This document shows, in pieces, positions 1-15,390 of a stretch of 64,000 bases of DNA. Below the pieces are notes generated by a model. It did no database searches and was not told the DNA's origin. It saw nothing but the letters and a program-made list of their open reading frames with translations. This stretch comes from Typha latifolia (Eukaryota; Streptophyta; Magnoliopsida; Poales; Typhaceae). Within the stretch, counting starts at the first letter, position 1. The number at the start of each line of letters is the position of its first letter. Both the position numbers and the translations under genes were made by a program. Where the stretch lies: the NCBI GenBank assembly GCA_019914945.1, contig CM034105.1, forward strand, positions 744,001-808,000. The letters are read 5' to 3'.

Positions 1-37
1 CAGTATTTCTGTTTCTGTTTTTTGTTTTTTTATGTAG

Positions 38-2066
38 ATGTCAGAGTCAGTAACTAAGAATCTTTCTGATGCTGTTAGTGAAAATAAACCTATTGAAATT
101 AATATTGGAGAAGAGGATAATGAAACTAACAAGGAAGAAGAAAGTAATAGTCAAAAGAAAGGGAGAAGAAAAACTACTGATGTATGGTTGTATGTCAAGC
201 GGGTTAAGGTGAAAGAAAATGGAGAAGAAGTAGAAAAGTATCGATGTAATAATTGCCCGTCATTATTTAGTGTTCCTAAGCAAGGCACAACTTCACAAAT
301 AAAAAGACATGTGAAATTTTGCACTGGTTTGGTAGGCAAAGGACAAAAAAAAAATTCTTTTGCTTCTGCATCTAGTATTACTGGGACTTCAGCTATAGAA
401 GAAAATTATCTCAAAACTATTTCATCAGGATACAACCAAAATGTGGTGAGAGAAATAATGGCAAAAATGATGATGGTACATGAGTATCCTTTTAATATGG
501 TTGAGCATACATGGTTCAATATTCTTCTGAAGGTTCTTAACCCACGTTATGAACGGATTTCTAGAAACACAATGAGAAGTGATGTTATGAAAGTATATGA
601 ATCTTTGCTTTTGAAAGGAACTTATAGAATTAGTTTGACTTCAGATTTGTGGACCTCAAATCAAAATATTGGGTATATGTCTTTGACTGCTCATTTTGTT
701 GATTCTGATTGGACTTTACAAAAACGCATTATCAACTTTTGTCAATTGGAACCTCCACACACTGGAGTTGCTATTTCAGATGCTATTATTGATTGTTTAA
801 TTACTTGGGAAATAGAGGATAAAGTATCAACTATTACCTTAGACAATGCCTCCGCCAATGATGTTGCTGCTAAGACTATTATGAATAACTTTCAAGTTAG
901 AGATAAATTGTACTTCAATGGGCTTATTTTTCATGTTAGATGTTGTGCTCATATTTTAAATCTAGTTGTTCAAGATGGGATCCATGTCATTCAAGATGTC
1001 ATTGAAAATATCAGATGCAGTGTTACTTACTTAAAAAAGAGTCCTTCGCGTATGTACAAATTTGGTGAAATTGCAAGACAACTCTCTGTTCCTACTTCTA
1101 AGGGTTTAGCTTTGGATGTTGCAACTCGTTGGAATTCTACATATGTTATGTTAGAGCATGCTTTTGTGTACCAAAAAGTTTTTGAACAATATGCAACGAG
1201 AGATGCAAATTACAAATGGCTACCTTCAGAAAATGATTGGTTTAAAGCTGCAAAAGTCTGTGAATATTTGAAAAAAATTTATGATGTTACTCAAATTATA
1301 TCGGGAAGTTCATATCCTACTTGCAAATCTATTTTTGATTGATTTATGGAAAGTGAAAGAAGCTTTAAATAAAGGATGTGAAAGTGAATTTTACTTTTTG
1401 AAGGATATGGCTATAGAAATGAGAAAGAAATTTGATAAGTATTGGGAAGAATGTGATATGTTATTGGCAGTGGCAGCAGTATTAGATCCCCGATACAAAA
1501 TGAAGCTTATTAATTTTTGTTTTCCAAAAATATATTGCTTTGCAGAAGCTCAAATAAACATGCAAAGGGTCCACAGAGTGTTGTATACTATTTTTGAATC
1601 ATATAAAGTTGAGAATGCATCAGGTGAAAATAATAGAATGAATGATATATCTCAACTTGATAAGAGTGATGACTTGATTGGTGCTAAAGGATCAGAAGGT
1701 CAAGCAGAGTTTAAAATTTTTTTGGAATCAACAAATGCAGTTGAACCTCTGAAATCTGAATTAGAAATATACTTAGAGGAGCAGACTACAAGTTTGATTG
1801 ACAAGTTTGATGCTCTAGAATGATGGAGACTAAACATGTTGAAATTTACTATTCTTTCCAAAATGGCTCGAGATATCCTTTCGGTTCCTATTTCCACTGT
1901 TGCATCTGAATCAGCTTTTAGCGCCGGTGGTAGAGTTCTAAATGATTTTCGAAGCTCTTTGTCTTCCGAGACAGTGGAGGCTTTGGTATGTGGAGGAAAT
2001 TGGATTAGAGAATCATTGAAAAAACAAATCAGCTCTTCTAGGGTATGTGTACTATACTTCTCATAA
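38..2066 (+). pseudogene. hAT transposase pseudogene (BED finger, RNase H-like core, dimerisation region)
   Basis: The first open segment (38-1342) has an N-terminal acidic and lysine-rich stretch, then a BED-type zinc finger at about residues 48-95 (YRCNNC and HVKFC ligands). The hAT catalytic core follows with TSDLWTS, TLDNASAND, RCCAHILNLVV and DVATRWNSTY. Two lesions break the gene. Near 1320-1330 homology moves to another frame, which continues from about 1325 to 1823. At 1821-1823 a TGA sits where the family has a tryptophan, and the same frame resumes as the hAT dimerisation region (STVASESAF, GGRVLNDFRSSL) to 2066. A TATGTAG just before the ATG could be a 5' UTR splice acceptor. The copy cannot make a full transposase. 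It belongs to the Ac-like/RICESLEEPER group; the exact family is not resolved. Confidence 0.93.
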
Positions 2067-2480
2067 TAAATTTTTTTCATTTTATGCTTTTATAAACTAT
2101 TGCTGACTTCTTTTTTATAATCTTATTTTCTTTAGGTACCGGCAATGGATAATGTGTTTGTGAGGATTCCAAATGTAGTTTGATCTTTAGGTATCATATA
2201 TTGTATGTCTTTTCCTATTATTGTTTGTTTATACTAGTTGCATGATGTTTAAGTTGCAATTAACTTTTTTTTTTTTTTTTTTGCGTTTCTAGGATGAAGC
2301 TTCTTTTTAGTGTTAAGACTTGAGAGTTGAGAGTGCCAAATAAATTTAGTTATAATATTTGGCATGTTATCAGATTTTATTGTAATATTTGGCAAGATAT
2401 AAGTTAAGTACTTATATTGTAATATTTTGCAAATGATAGACTTATGATTTGGATGTCATATCAAAATTTGGATTTGTTTT

Positions 2481-2792
2481 GAGCCAAATTTTGATGAATT
2501 ACCGTATGTTAATATTTTGCAATTAGTGTGTTAATTTGCTTGACTTTAGTAAATTTTGTATAATTTAAGTTAAATTCATTTGGTTGGCTTTTGTTATGTT
2601 TACTAGTAAAATTTTTGAAATTGGTGTGATTATTTTGAGCCAAATTTTGATAAATCTATGTTAATATTTTACAATTGGTATGATAATTTGCTTGGTTTTA
2701 GTAAGGTTTTGTATAATTTAAGTTAAGTTCATTTGATTGGCTTTTATTATATTTATCTGTAAAATGGGTGTGGTTGCTAATCAGAGATTAAT
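2481..2792. repeat. 156-bp direct tandem repeat in the hAT 3' region
   Basis: Two diverged copies begin with GAGCCAAATTTTGAT at 2481 and 2637. Each continues through TTAATATTTT, a TTTAGTAA motif, TTTTGTATAATTTAAGTTAA and a TTGGCTTTT motif. A partial third match to the TTTGGTTGGCTTTTA part lies near 2811-2825. The repeat is AT-rich and non-coding. Confidence 0.75.
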
Positions 2793-2884
2793 TTTAAATT
2801 TTATAGTCAATTTGGTTGGCTTTTATTTTATCTACAGAGTACAGATAAAATTTGTTATTCAATTTCAGCTTTTTTCACTTTAAA

Positions 2885-3091
2885 TATGTTGTGGCTCGGC
2901 TTGGGCTCGGTCCAGCTCGAGCCAGCTCGGCTCGAAATGAGGCTTGATAATAGGCTTGTTTCAGACTCGGGCTCGGCTCGGGCTCGATCAGGCTCGGCTC
3001 GAGCTGAGGTGAGCCGAGCCAGAGCCCAAGAAGCTCGAAATTAATTTCGAGCCGAGCCTGAGCAGCAGCCGGCTCGCTCAGGCTCGGCTCG
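2885..3091. repeat. GGCTCG/CGAGCC subterminal repeat block of the hAT element
   Basis: Roughly 200 bp are dominated by interspersed GGCTCGG, GCTCGAGC and GAGCCGAGCC units in both orientations, a sharp GC jump from the AT-rich flanks. Its position just inside the transposon end fits a subterminal transposase-binding array. The open frame on the minus strand here is a by-product of the repeat. Confidence 0.8.
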
Positions 3092-3103
3092 TTTACACCC
3101 CTA

Positions 3104-3999
3104 TATAACACTATTCATGACTACCTTATTCCGCGCTTATTTTCATATTGTAGTCTGATAAACGATATCTACCTAACATGCTAGTATATGGGAAAGAATT
3201 ACACAGTAAGAAAATGAGCGTAATAACTTTATTACACCCCCTCACTTACGGTAGAAAAATATACGTAACTTAAAATTACATACATTGACCATACCTTAGC
3301 ACATTAAAACAACAGTATTTAAATATTATTATAAATATGAGTATGGGCCAACTAATAAACACTGCCTTGCTCTTTTATCCACACTTACAAATAGTCAATA
3401 AATCCGTAAATTATTATAAAAAAAAAAAAGACTTTCTTTCTCTCGCCCTCCTCCTATCTTTGGGAGCTACGAAACTGACAAATATTAGATTAAGAAAATA
3501 ACATCTAGCATGATTAAAATACTAAAAGGAGCTTTCTTTAGTCCTTCAATAGGTGTTATTTTGCCATAAAATAAATAAAAACGTGTAACACCCAACTACT
3601 GGAAGGACGCATCTCCAAGAATAAAGGGAAACGTTCAGAGCTTATCATACTGAGTATGTGCATAAAAGCCAACTTCTACCAAATCATTATATATTAGACG
3701 GCTGTAGATTGAGACGATAACAGGTAATCTTCTGCAGAATCTGCATTTCAAGAAAGAAGCCGCTTTCGGTAATTTGAAAACAGTAGAACTAAAAGAATCG
3801 TACACCCTATTCAGATGTCATAAAATGAGTCTAACACTAAGAAATAGTTGGCCAAGTAAACTAACATCATGGCACAATCAAGAGGCCTACCTTTTAAACT
3901 TCACAAAATTCGTCGAATGTAAAACCCTTAACATAGGGCTTAGCACACAGCTATTGAAGCAATTGTGATGTTAACACAATAATATGCTGCTTGGAATGC
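3104..3999. other. Spacer and GPI8 3' UTR region
   Basis: AT-rich sequence lies between the hAT end and the GPI8 stop codon. The portion nearest 4000 is presumably GPI8 3' UTR, on the minus strand. I see no gene of its own here. Confidence 0.5.
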
Positions 4000-6667
4000 T
4001 TAAGTTGATAACCAGGTCGAAATCAGCAGCAACAGTATCATTGTTCCCAAACCATACATTACAAGAGTGTCAGAGTTCTCATCCTCCAACCTATCTTGTA
4101 AAAGCTTTGTCCACTCATGAAAAGCGGAATGGACCCCCTGCATATGTCAAGAGTATTAGTTTTGTAAAACCCTTGAAACAATGTAGACACTAACACTTAC
4201 TTTCATATCCTGGACATTTGGTTTGTCCTCGTGAGTTTCACTTTCTAACAGAATTCGGTCAGCCTCTCTTTGTTCCAAAACCAATGGTTCTTCAATGCCA
4301 GATGCAACTGAGAAGCCTGTGTAGGCAGAATCCATGTGAATTGTTTTCATGACTGACCCAAAGAAGTTCGTGACAGGTACCTGATCACACCCAAAATGGG
4401 ATTAGATTTTGCTATGGTCCTGAATCAGTAAAGCGTAAACAAATCTTCAGCTCAGGTCATCTGGCCTATTGGATGATTTGAGAAATCATTTGGAAAGTAG
4501 AACATGTCTTTGTCATCGTTGCCCATACCTCGTTTAAAGGTCGTTCATAAAGGTCCATTCGGTAGTATGCAGTAGACATCAACATATTAGGATTGTATGA
4601 CTTGAAAAGACTGCAAATATTCACATGCTTAGCAATGTATAATTTTTTATGATACATTTATGGAAGGTTCCACAGTTATGCATACAGAAAGATCAGAAAA
4701 GTCTATTCAGAGAAGTTCCCAAAGACTATAGAAGTTTATAGCATACCTGTCCAATGAGGCATTGCTGTACATGTTCAACCTCTCAAAAAAAGCAAGAGTG
4801 TAGAAAGTGAACCTATCCACAACAGACACGCCAATCTACAATGATAAAGCATGATTAACATAATAGTTATTGACATCAAAGGATATGGATGAATACACAT
4901 GAGGCAGAAATATCAATATTATTAATGAGGTCAACAAGGAAAATTATACAAGGATACATGACAGTGAACATAATCTTACGTCAGAGTCAAGATGATGAGA
5001 GTATGAATTTTCTCCTTTCATACTACTTCCAATTGCTAGTACACCAGGTGAGTGAAGCTGCAGATTTCCAGACATGCATCAAAATATTGCAAAAGCAACT
5101 GACTGTACTAGTCTCACTAATGCACTAGGAAATTAAACAGATGAACTAAACTAGTCGAGCTCCAACTTCTGAGAGAACTATATTATGCACACAAAAAATC
5201 GAATTAAGGAAATGTCCAAAAATCTCATTTTGTTTCAGGTCAAGAGATTTTTTGAACTCTTAGAGAAGCATTCTGCACTAATTGTCTTCAGTTATCATGT
5301 CAAATACAAAACAAACCTGAGAGAATAGAGTTGCAGCTTGACAAGTATCGACCATTATCAGCAGCTCCTTGAATCTAAAGGAATCAAAAGAAGCCAAATG
5401 AGCTTGTTCCTTCTCAACATGCCTAAAGCAATAACTAAAATAAAGACAAATTTAAACAGCAAAAAATCCCACCGATGCTTCTCCTTCATTTGCTTTACTG
5501 CATCAGCTAAATCATGGCTCTGAAGTTCTTCAGAATCTTGAAATTTCAAAAATTCATCCCCTCCGTGCCCAGTCATGTACAAGAGAATGTGGCTACCTTC
5601 ATCACTTAATAGCCGCTTCGATCTTGGAACAGCATTCTCATGCCTTCCAGTCAAAACCCGTAAAAAGTTTTCAACAGTTACTTCATAACCTCGATAATCA
5701 ACCTGTTAGTTGAAGGCAGACTGGCAGTCTCTCAGAAATAAGTGCAACGGTTATACGCAATATGAATTAAGAGAAGAAAAGGCTCTCCCTAACTCTATTA
5801 GGATTTAAGACGTGCTATTATTCAGCTATAGTTGGATCGGTGTTTTCAACAGTGATCTTTCCATAGATTCTTACAAGTTAACATTGTTTCAATTGCGACA
5901 TTATCGAACATTAGTGCCCTCCTAAGCAAGTCATATATCATCTTCTCTTGTAAAATATAACAGAACAGACATACTCACTTCAACATTATCTCCATACAAG
6001 TTGAGCTGGTGGTTCTCATTGTTGAAAACCTGAGCTGGATAATTATTCCTAGCATTGCACGCCATATCATCCGCCAACATAAGTATTATCCGCTCATCAG
6101 GTATCCCAAGTCTCTTCACAGTCCTGGTGACAAAATTGGCTACTAAGCTCGAGCAGTTTTGTACATCCAAGATAGATAAAACCCCAAATAAGGCTATTAT
6201 CCTGCTTACCTATATAAAGATAGAGTATTTGCCATATGTCTGTAATTAAACCTGGTTGAAGATAGGAAACATAAGCACACAAACAACATACTAAATTGAA
6301 AAAAAAAATAGCATAATACCTACATTACAAATAAAATTCTTCGGAAAAAACATCAAATTTCAAAAATTGATTAGTTGAGTCCGTGATATAAATACACATC
6401 GACCAACGGAAAAGCAGGGAGAATCCAAGAAATTATGGTCTCCTCCTTCCTCGAGGTATGTTAAGCAAAGCGGAATCAAACACGACGAGAAGAGAGGAGT
6501 AGAGTAGATTACCAGAAGCGGGAGGTGCAGACCAAGACGGCCCAGTTGTTATTATGCATCGTGGAGGAAGACGAAGGAGATGGAGCGCAAACCAAGAGCA
6601 AGAAGATCACAAAAAACCCACGGGATCCAGACGAATCGTGCCACAAAGGCACCGATCTCGACGCCAT
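4000..6667 (-). CDS. GPI8: GPI-anchor transamidase catalytic subunit GPI8/PIG-K
   Basis: GPI8 is the caspase-like (C13) cysteine protease of the ER transamidase; it cleaves the C-terminal signal of precursors and attaches the GPI anchor. Ten exons: 6667-6513, 6251-6210, 6123-5979, 5702-5473, 5374-5317, 5057-4980, 4835-4747, 4610-4529, 4380-4201, 4137-4000. Together they are 1197 nt, or 398 residues, close to the family's usual length. An N-terminal hydrophobic segment (about 18-35) is the signal peptide. The family landmarks are [33 protein letters not shown] and YMTGHGGD with catalytic His160. DTCQA carries catalytic Cys202. A hydrophobic C-terminal segment (about 375-395) gives the single membrane anchor. 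All junctions are GT-AG and keep phase. Six GGCCCA/TGGGCC motifs upstream suggest a housekeeping promoter. No lesion is seen. Confidence 0.95.
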
Positions 6668-6836
6668 GAATGCTCTCCTCCTCCGCCTTCCTCGAGCTAG
6701 AGCTCGGGTTGGAAATGGAGGGTTTCGAGATCGAAAGGGCTCGGAGAAAGCGAGTGAGACGAGCTCTCAGATCGAGCAATTCTGGAGAGGAAAGAGTTGG
6801 GCTATCGGATCCAGCATAAAACTATTGGGCTTAAAG

Positions 6837-7076
6837 GGCCCAATAGAAGAAAAAAAAATGGGCCTCGTTGGTTCTCTACTGGCCCATTTAGTTTCGCCCG
6901 TAAACTATTTGATTAAATGCCTGTGTATGGCCCAACCTAGTTAGGTAAATCCACTAGGCCTTTTTTTCGCAGAAATTCCAATAGACTATTTACACAAGTT
7001 TCATGGGCCTCCGGCCCGGAGAAAGGCCCGCTAAACCAAAGAAGAATTGGGCTTCGCCTTAGTCTCCCATGGCCCA
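6837..7076. promoter_or_regulatory. GGCCCA/TGGGCC (site II type) motif cluster upstream of GPI8
   Basis: Six exact copies of GGCCCA or TGGGCC lie at 6837, 6859, 6881, 6929, 7004 and 7071, all 170-410 bp upstream of the GPI8 start on the minus strand. Site II elements are TCP-factor targets common in plant housekeeping and ribosomal-protein promoters. Their role here is inferred. Confidence 0.6.
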
Positions 7077-7544
7077 TACTTCCTTATCTCATATGAGGAT
7101 CCAACATGGCAGAGATCCTACTTTTTATATGCTGATAATATTTTGGTAAATTTTGTGTCTATTTTCATTCCCCTTCTTTTTTACCTTGGGAGGGAAAAAA
7201 AACCCAAAATGTTCGTACCAACTCTTGTCGTCTAGATGCATTGAAGCACATGTCCTATCCCTACGAGAACAGGATATTTCTTTTTTGTCTGTTTTTCTTC
7301 TTTTATTTTTAATATTTTGGGAATGGAAAAGTCCATAGACTGCACGACAACAGGATAAGAGACCTCTTTTTCCACAAAAAATCTATGAAACTTTCAATGC
7401 AGATGACCTACCACATGATACGAGGACGATCATACATGCATGGTACGTCTTTGTCCACATCTTACATCACAAACACTGTATCTATGTATGTAATTCGGTA
7501 ACTTGTCTCATGCTGACTGTGGAGCTAAGTTATAAGATGCATGA

Positions 7545-7566
7545 TGGCATGGCATGGCATGGCATG
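7545..7566. repeat. (GGCAT)n minisatellite
   Basis: Just over four uninterrupted copies of GGCAT, continuing into GCATGC. Confidence 0.85.
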
Positions 7567-10420
7567 CAAATGGAGAATCCGATAAGTGGGGCCCGTAGTC
7601 CAAGGTACTATTACATATATATATATCTCTCTCTCTCTGTTCCTTTTCCTTAGATACGATCGGATACGATGCTTTGGGAGAGTGTGGGGCCGAATCGAAT
7701 CCCTAGAAGGATATCGCGTATCCCAGTCGTCTCTCAAGTGTCTCGTCTCTTCCTCTTCTTACGTCCACCATCTCGTGAAAATCTTTTGGGAGAGCGACAT
7801 GACGATGCGACGTGCGAGTCGACTCTCTCGTGGTGGTTGGCCGATTCCATGCACGTTGCGAGCCCCATGCAACGTCTGCATATATTCTTCCAAAGTCTCC
7901 TTATAAGATGGTCGGTCTTTTTACATTACTATCTTTTTGGCAAACCATCTTTGTTACGTAGATCTTGTTACTACTACTCTTTCCCTTAGCCGCCCATTGT
8001 AGCCACGTGGTCGCTTCAATGGTCAACTAACTTGTCCGTTATGTGGACTAATAAGATTTCAAAGAATCCAAAGTGATTTTGGGGGTGGAGATAGACAGGA
8101 AGGACATAGCTAGCTGCCCATGTTGGGGTTTGTTCGACGAAATTGTACACTGAAAAGATTGGCGTTCAATCACGAGATGTACTGGAAACGAATCCGCCCG
8201 GTCTCTAACATCCATCACTTTACAGATGCATCCAGTAATAAATCCTGGAATTATATACACCATATCAAAGAGAGATTTGTTTACGATCCAAGCTTATCAC
8301 TTCAAATCCTTATCTTCTCGTATAATGCCAACATCTCTCGAGCTTAGTCTATGACTTGTAGTTGGCCCCAGATCCGCTAATCTAATGACGTAGGAGATAA
8401 TTCGATCGATCCCTATGATTACAGAGGAAAGTTGGTAGTGGTTGCTGTTAACCCGAAGCATTAATCAGATGGTTATTGACTCGCATATACATACGCAACG
8501 TTATTACCTACAGACTATTGGCTATATATCTTTGACCGAGAGGGATAGATAGGTAAGCATATCAGCAATGGAAGATATGAAAAGCCCATGCCATCATGGG
8601 AACGATTCCTATACTAGAAGGAAATTGTACGTCCAGACACATAAAAGTTAGATAAAAACAAACAAAAAAAGAAGGAATTTTTTTTTTGGTACTCGCTAGT
8701 CAACTTTGTTCAGCTACGTGACACAAGGATCTCGTTTGATAGATATCCTTAGATTCTCTAGAGGTCGATCTACGGACGTAAATTCTCTTTCTTTTTTTTC
8801 CAATTATTATTTGAAAAGGAACATCTACTAAAAGCTGCCTCTTTTACGTTTCCCTCTATAAAACATGGATGCCTAAGTTAATATGCAACCTACTTCTTGC
8901 AGCAGCTAGCCATGTAGACTAATACTTTTAAGGGACACATATACTTCCCTCCCATAATTAGGCTATAAAGTAAATATATAGAGCTCAGGATCTAGTATTG
9001 GTGTCTCTCTTTACTACTACTAGTGTGAAGCCAAGTGGTCATCCTATGCCTTAAGAGGATCTAACACGCCCTAAATTCTTTTAATCCATAGAACTCTATC
9101 GTCTCCATTAATAATTAAACGTAAACATTAAGTTTCCGGCAGAAAGTGACCGAAACACACCTAACTTCTTGTTTCCCTTTGTAAAACATGACTAATGCCT
9201 ATATAGATCATGCTTGAAACGAGGGTATATCTAATATTTTTTTACTATCAATTCCCAATGTAGATTCTTGTTAATTGGTTGCCTCGGACCTATAATTTAT
9301 TATTATGTTTATAGGAGTCTGCACAAAAGTCAAGCAATATGGACTAATAATTGATCACAAATCCAACCACCTGTGCTGGAAGATCACAGCTCCTCGGATA
9401 TCATCACAGTGTCCAAGACCCAATTAAGAATCTCCTCTGCCGTTGGTTGTTGGTACAACTCCGCTGTGCTATAGATTTGGTTCTATCCAACCCCAAGGAA
9501 GATATATGCTCAAGCCCTGTACATTTTGCACTTTGGAGGTCCTGTTCTTTTAGAGAGACAAATGACTAGCCTATCATGGTGACAAGTTGCAAGGATCGTG
9601 TTTTTATTATATATATATATTTTTCCAAACAGAAAAAAAAAGAGTTGCAAAGAGTGCACTGGATTTATTACTACAGCGAGTCTATGGGCTTGATGTTACC
9701 ACTGGTTTGCTTACCAACTTGTACTGCGGATGGGCCATGCCATCCTTCATTGCAGGGATTCCCACCATACGTGAGCATATGGGTTGTCTAATGAGCTCTT
9801 AGTAAGTGCATGAAAATGAACTAAAAGCTTTGCAAAACTATAGGCTGGTATGGAATAACTCACATATTGTGCTTGTCGATCGCCTACTAAATCTAGTTTA
9901 CTGTGCCTGGTTGGGCTCACTTTGTTACCAAATGATTCTCTATCTAAGAACCTATTAAGCTCGATCTTTTAATGTGATTAGCAGTTCACATGTATGATAG
10001 CAGATCGTGAGGATGTCATTTAAGTAATTATCACGCCTAATACTCTAGATTATAACATCAATGGGAATTAAGTCCACCTTTGCTTTTATTTAATAAATCT
10101 CTTTTGGGTCTTATCCCAGTCATGGAAACATCTATTTCGCCCATAGTTTTTGAACCTTATTATCATTATTATTTATATAGCCTCCGGTGTTTTGTCCCTG
10201 TTAGAGCAGGTAGTATTTATTTACATGACAAGAAGAATAAGTAGACCAAATCTTAGTCTATAGGAAGACAAGTTCGTTGGAATATCTTTTAAAAAAAAAA
10301 AAAAACTGGGAAATTTATGGTGTGTTAATTAGGTTAGTAGGTGCTGATGTTGGAATTGACGTTAAGAATACTCTTATAAAATGACCCCTTCTAGCTATCC
10401 TTCATTTCTTTCCAATATCA

Positions 10421-10421
<1 letters not shown>

Positions 10422-10499
<78 letters not shown>
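10422..10499. repeat. Compound microsatellite (AT)n(GT)n
   Basis: About 20 AT units pass directly into about 18 GT units with no interruption. Compound alternating purine-pyrimidine tracts like this are usually length-polymorphic. Confidence 0.97.
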
Positions 10500-10503
<4 letters not shown>

Positions 10504-12490
10504 GGGGGAATATTGTCGTTATCATTGTTTAATCCACGAATAAAAGGTCATCAATATTTCCCCAACCGATAAAAGATAAACCCTTTTCCGATGAAAGTTG
10601 CCCACTTGATTTGATATTACCTTCTAGTTTAGCAATGGGAATCAAAGCAATCCACTCACCAGCACTTTAAATTCTGGTATATTAGTGAAAGTATAACTGT
10701 ATAAGTTAGGTCTAAGGCAAAATCTAGCAACAGGATTGTGGTTCCGAGCTGAAAGGACTCATGATCTTTTTCTTTGATTCGTCACCAATTGGCTTGTCGC
10801 AAAAGTGGATCTACAATTGCCACGTTGGGTATTTCTTATTTCCATCAAATAAAGATTCGATGACTTTTTGGTGGGTACTTGAATTGAAATCTCTCGAATT
10901 CGTGTATGGTTGATTTAGACAATTAGACGTGGATCTCCTCAATCCCTAGTAACTATTTTAAAATAACAACAGTAGAATAATTTATTTGGTTCTAGAAAAT
11001 TTTTATGGCGTTAGTGGTTTATAAATATATATATATATATAAGTGCCGGAGAAAAATAACGTATTCGTGCGTCGCAATCTAGTGTATTTAATAACCTTTT
11101 AAACCCTCGGATATACCATTGGAAAGAGTGTACGATAATTATTTGTCAAAATAATTTGAATAATTAAAATTTTGAATTGTGAATAAAACGTGCTGCATGT
11201 TTGAAAATTGTACATGGCCCACAACTAGGTGTTGGATCCGCATCTTGTGACTGTGATCTTATGACATGATTAAATTCCAGTCTGAAATATGTCATATTCA
11301 CGTAGTCATGGAGATTATAGCTATAGATACGTTCGTAATCACCAGTACATCAGTATATATAGAGATATGCATACAACTTGAGTTCACACGTTCATTAAGC
11401 AATTAATTCTTGCTTCATTGCTACGAGAGTATGACTTATATGAACTTGACCCTTCAATAAATCGAGTACACATAGATTATCCAACTCGATCGGATCTACT
11501 TTTAGTGATTAATATTCCTCTTGATAGCAATTTCCCTGTCTTCAAGATACCATATCTTGGAGGCATTTGGTTGGGGAATACCTTTCAAATTAGTTTAGCT
11601 ATATTTATTTTTTTAATTTGTAAAAAATAAAATAAAAGTAGATAACTATGGTGTTTAATTGTAAACTAATATAGTTGTGTAATAATTATATTTGATGTGA
11701 CGTGAAAGATCATAATTTTAAAAAAATATTTTAGCAAATGATCAAGATGTCATTTATAATGAATAGACTTGTAGTCTAGGACACTAGAGAGGAGAGACAG
11801 AGGGAGATAATAATTGAAATTATAATTGTTTAAAGTGAACATTTTTCTAGGGAAAAATAATAATTAGATTTTATTGTAAATATAAAATATTGGATGGAAG
11901 ACGAGAAGAAAGGGAAATAGACATTAGTATCAAATTAAGTTGTTATTTAGTTAGTATACTAAAATAAGCTCATGCTTATTTCACAATTAAACGGGTTATC
12001 GTGAGTGTGTTGTTAAAGTTTTTTTTTTCCTTCTTTTCTAACTTTAAGGTATGATTTGGATGATTAAGTTTTCAATATGCATGAGTGCATGGGTTAACGT
12101 GAGTGCAAGGGTTAACCCCTTTTCAATATCAAACATGCATATATGTTAAAAGTTCTTTTCTTCACTTAAACTCCCAACTGTTGAAACTGTCATCAATTAT
12201 ACAACCAACACACTAAGGTTGTATGGAATTTACTCCTTTTTTTTATTTTTTTTATTCCAACGTCGACATTTATTTTCCTACAGGACAAAACAACTAGTAC
12301 GTAGTACTATTATTATGTTTGATGGTCCACTTATTCTAATTAACCTCTCCCTTCCCACATAGGGATAAAATCTTGGCTCTTGTCCTCCGTATCTTTGAAA
12401 ACTTGGATGTGCTTGGCCCAGAACAACCTCCTCATGCCACCTTCTTGGATCTCTCTGCACCCTCCTAGAGATCTCTTGCTCCCTCCCTTT

Positions 12491-12497
12491 TATAAAT
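12491..12497 (+). promoter_or_regulatory. TATA box of the cytokinin oxidase gene
   Basis: TATAAAT lies 60-66 bp upstream of the ATG at 12557, in a pyrimidine-rich stretch. The spacing implies a short 5' UTR of about 30-35 nt. Confidence 0.65.
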
Positions 12498-12526
12498 CAC
12501 CCCCTAGCTAGCTCCAAGAATTGTGA

Positions 12527-15390
<2,864 letters not shown>

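Larger units (their letters stand above)
1..3103 (+). mobile_element. hAT-superfamily DNA transposon, right part, decayed
   Basis: The unit holds a broken hAT transposase (38-2066), an AT-rich 3' region, and a GC-rich subterminal block (about 2885-3091) packed with GCTCGG/CGAGCC repeats. It ends in GTTTACACCCCTA at about 3091-3103. Read on the minus strand this end is TAGGGGTGTAAAC followed by GAGCCGAGCC, the terminus commonly seen in plant hAT elements. The left end lies outside the window, so the terminal inverted repeat pair and the 8-bp target duplication cannot be checked. The subterminal repeats are presumably transposase-binding sites; that is inferred from the family. Confidence 0.85.
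7077..12490. other. Long intergenic region, no gene recognised
   Basis: About 5.4 kb of AT-rich DNA with only short open frames, none showing a known domain or good codon bias. It contains a GGCAT pentamer run (7545-7566), an AT/GT microsatellite (10422-10499) and many short A/T tracts. The part nearest 12490 is the cytokinin oxidase promoter. Confidence 0.6.

Noticed and set aside
2875..3111. 78-codon minus-strand frame
   Set aside because: It is translated subterminal GGCTCG repeat of the hAT element, not a gene.
7586..7989. Two overlapping 106-codon plus-strand frames
   Set aside because: Low-complexity starts (Tyr-Ile and Ser-Leu runs from TA/TC repeats), no homology recognised, and the two frames overlap one another.
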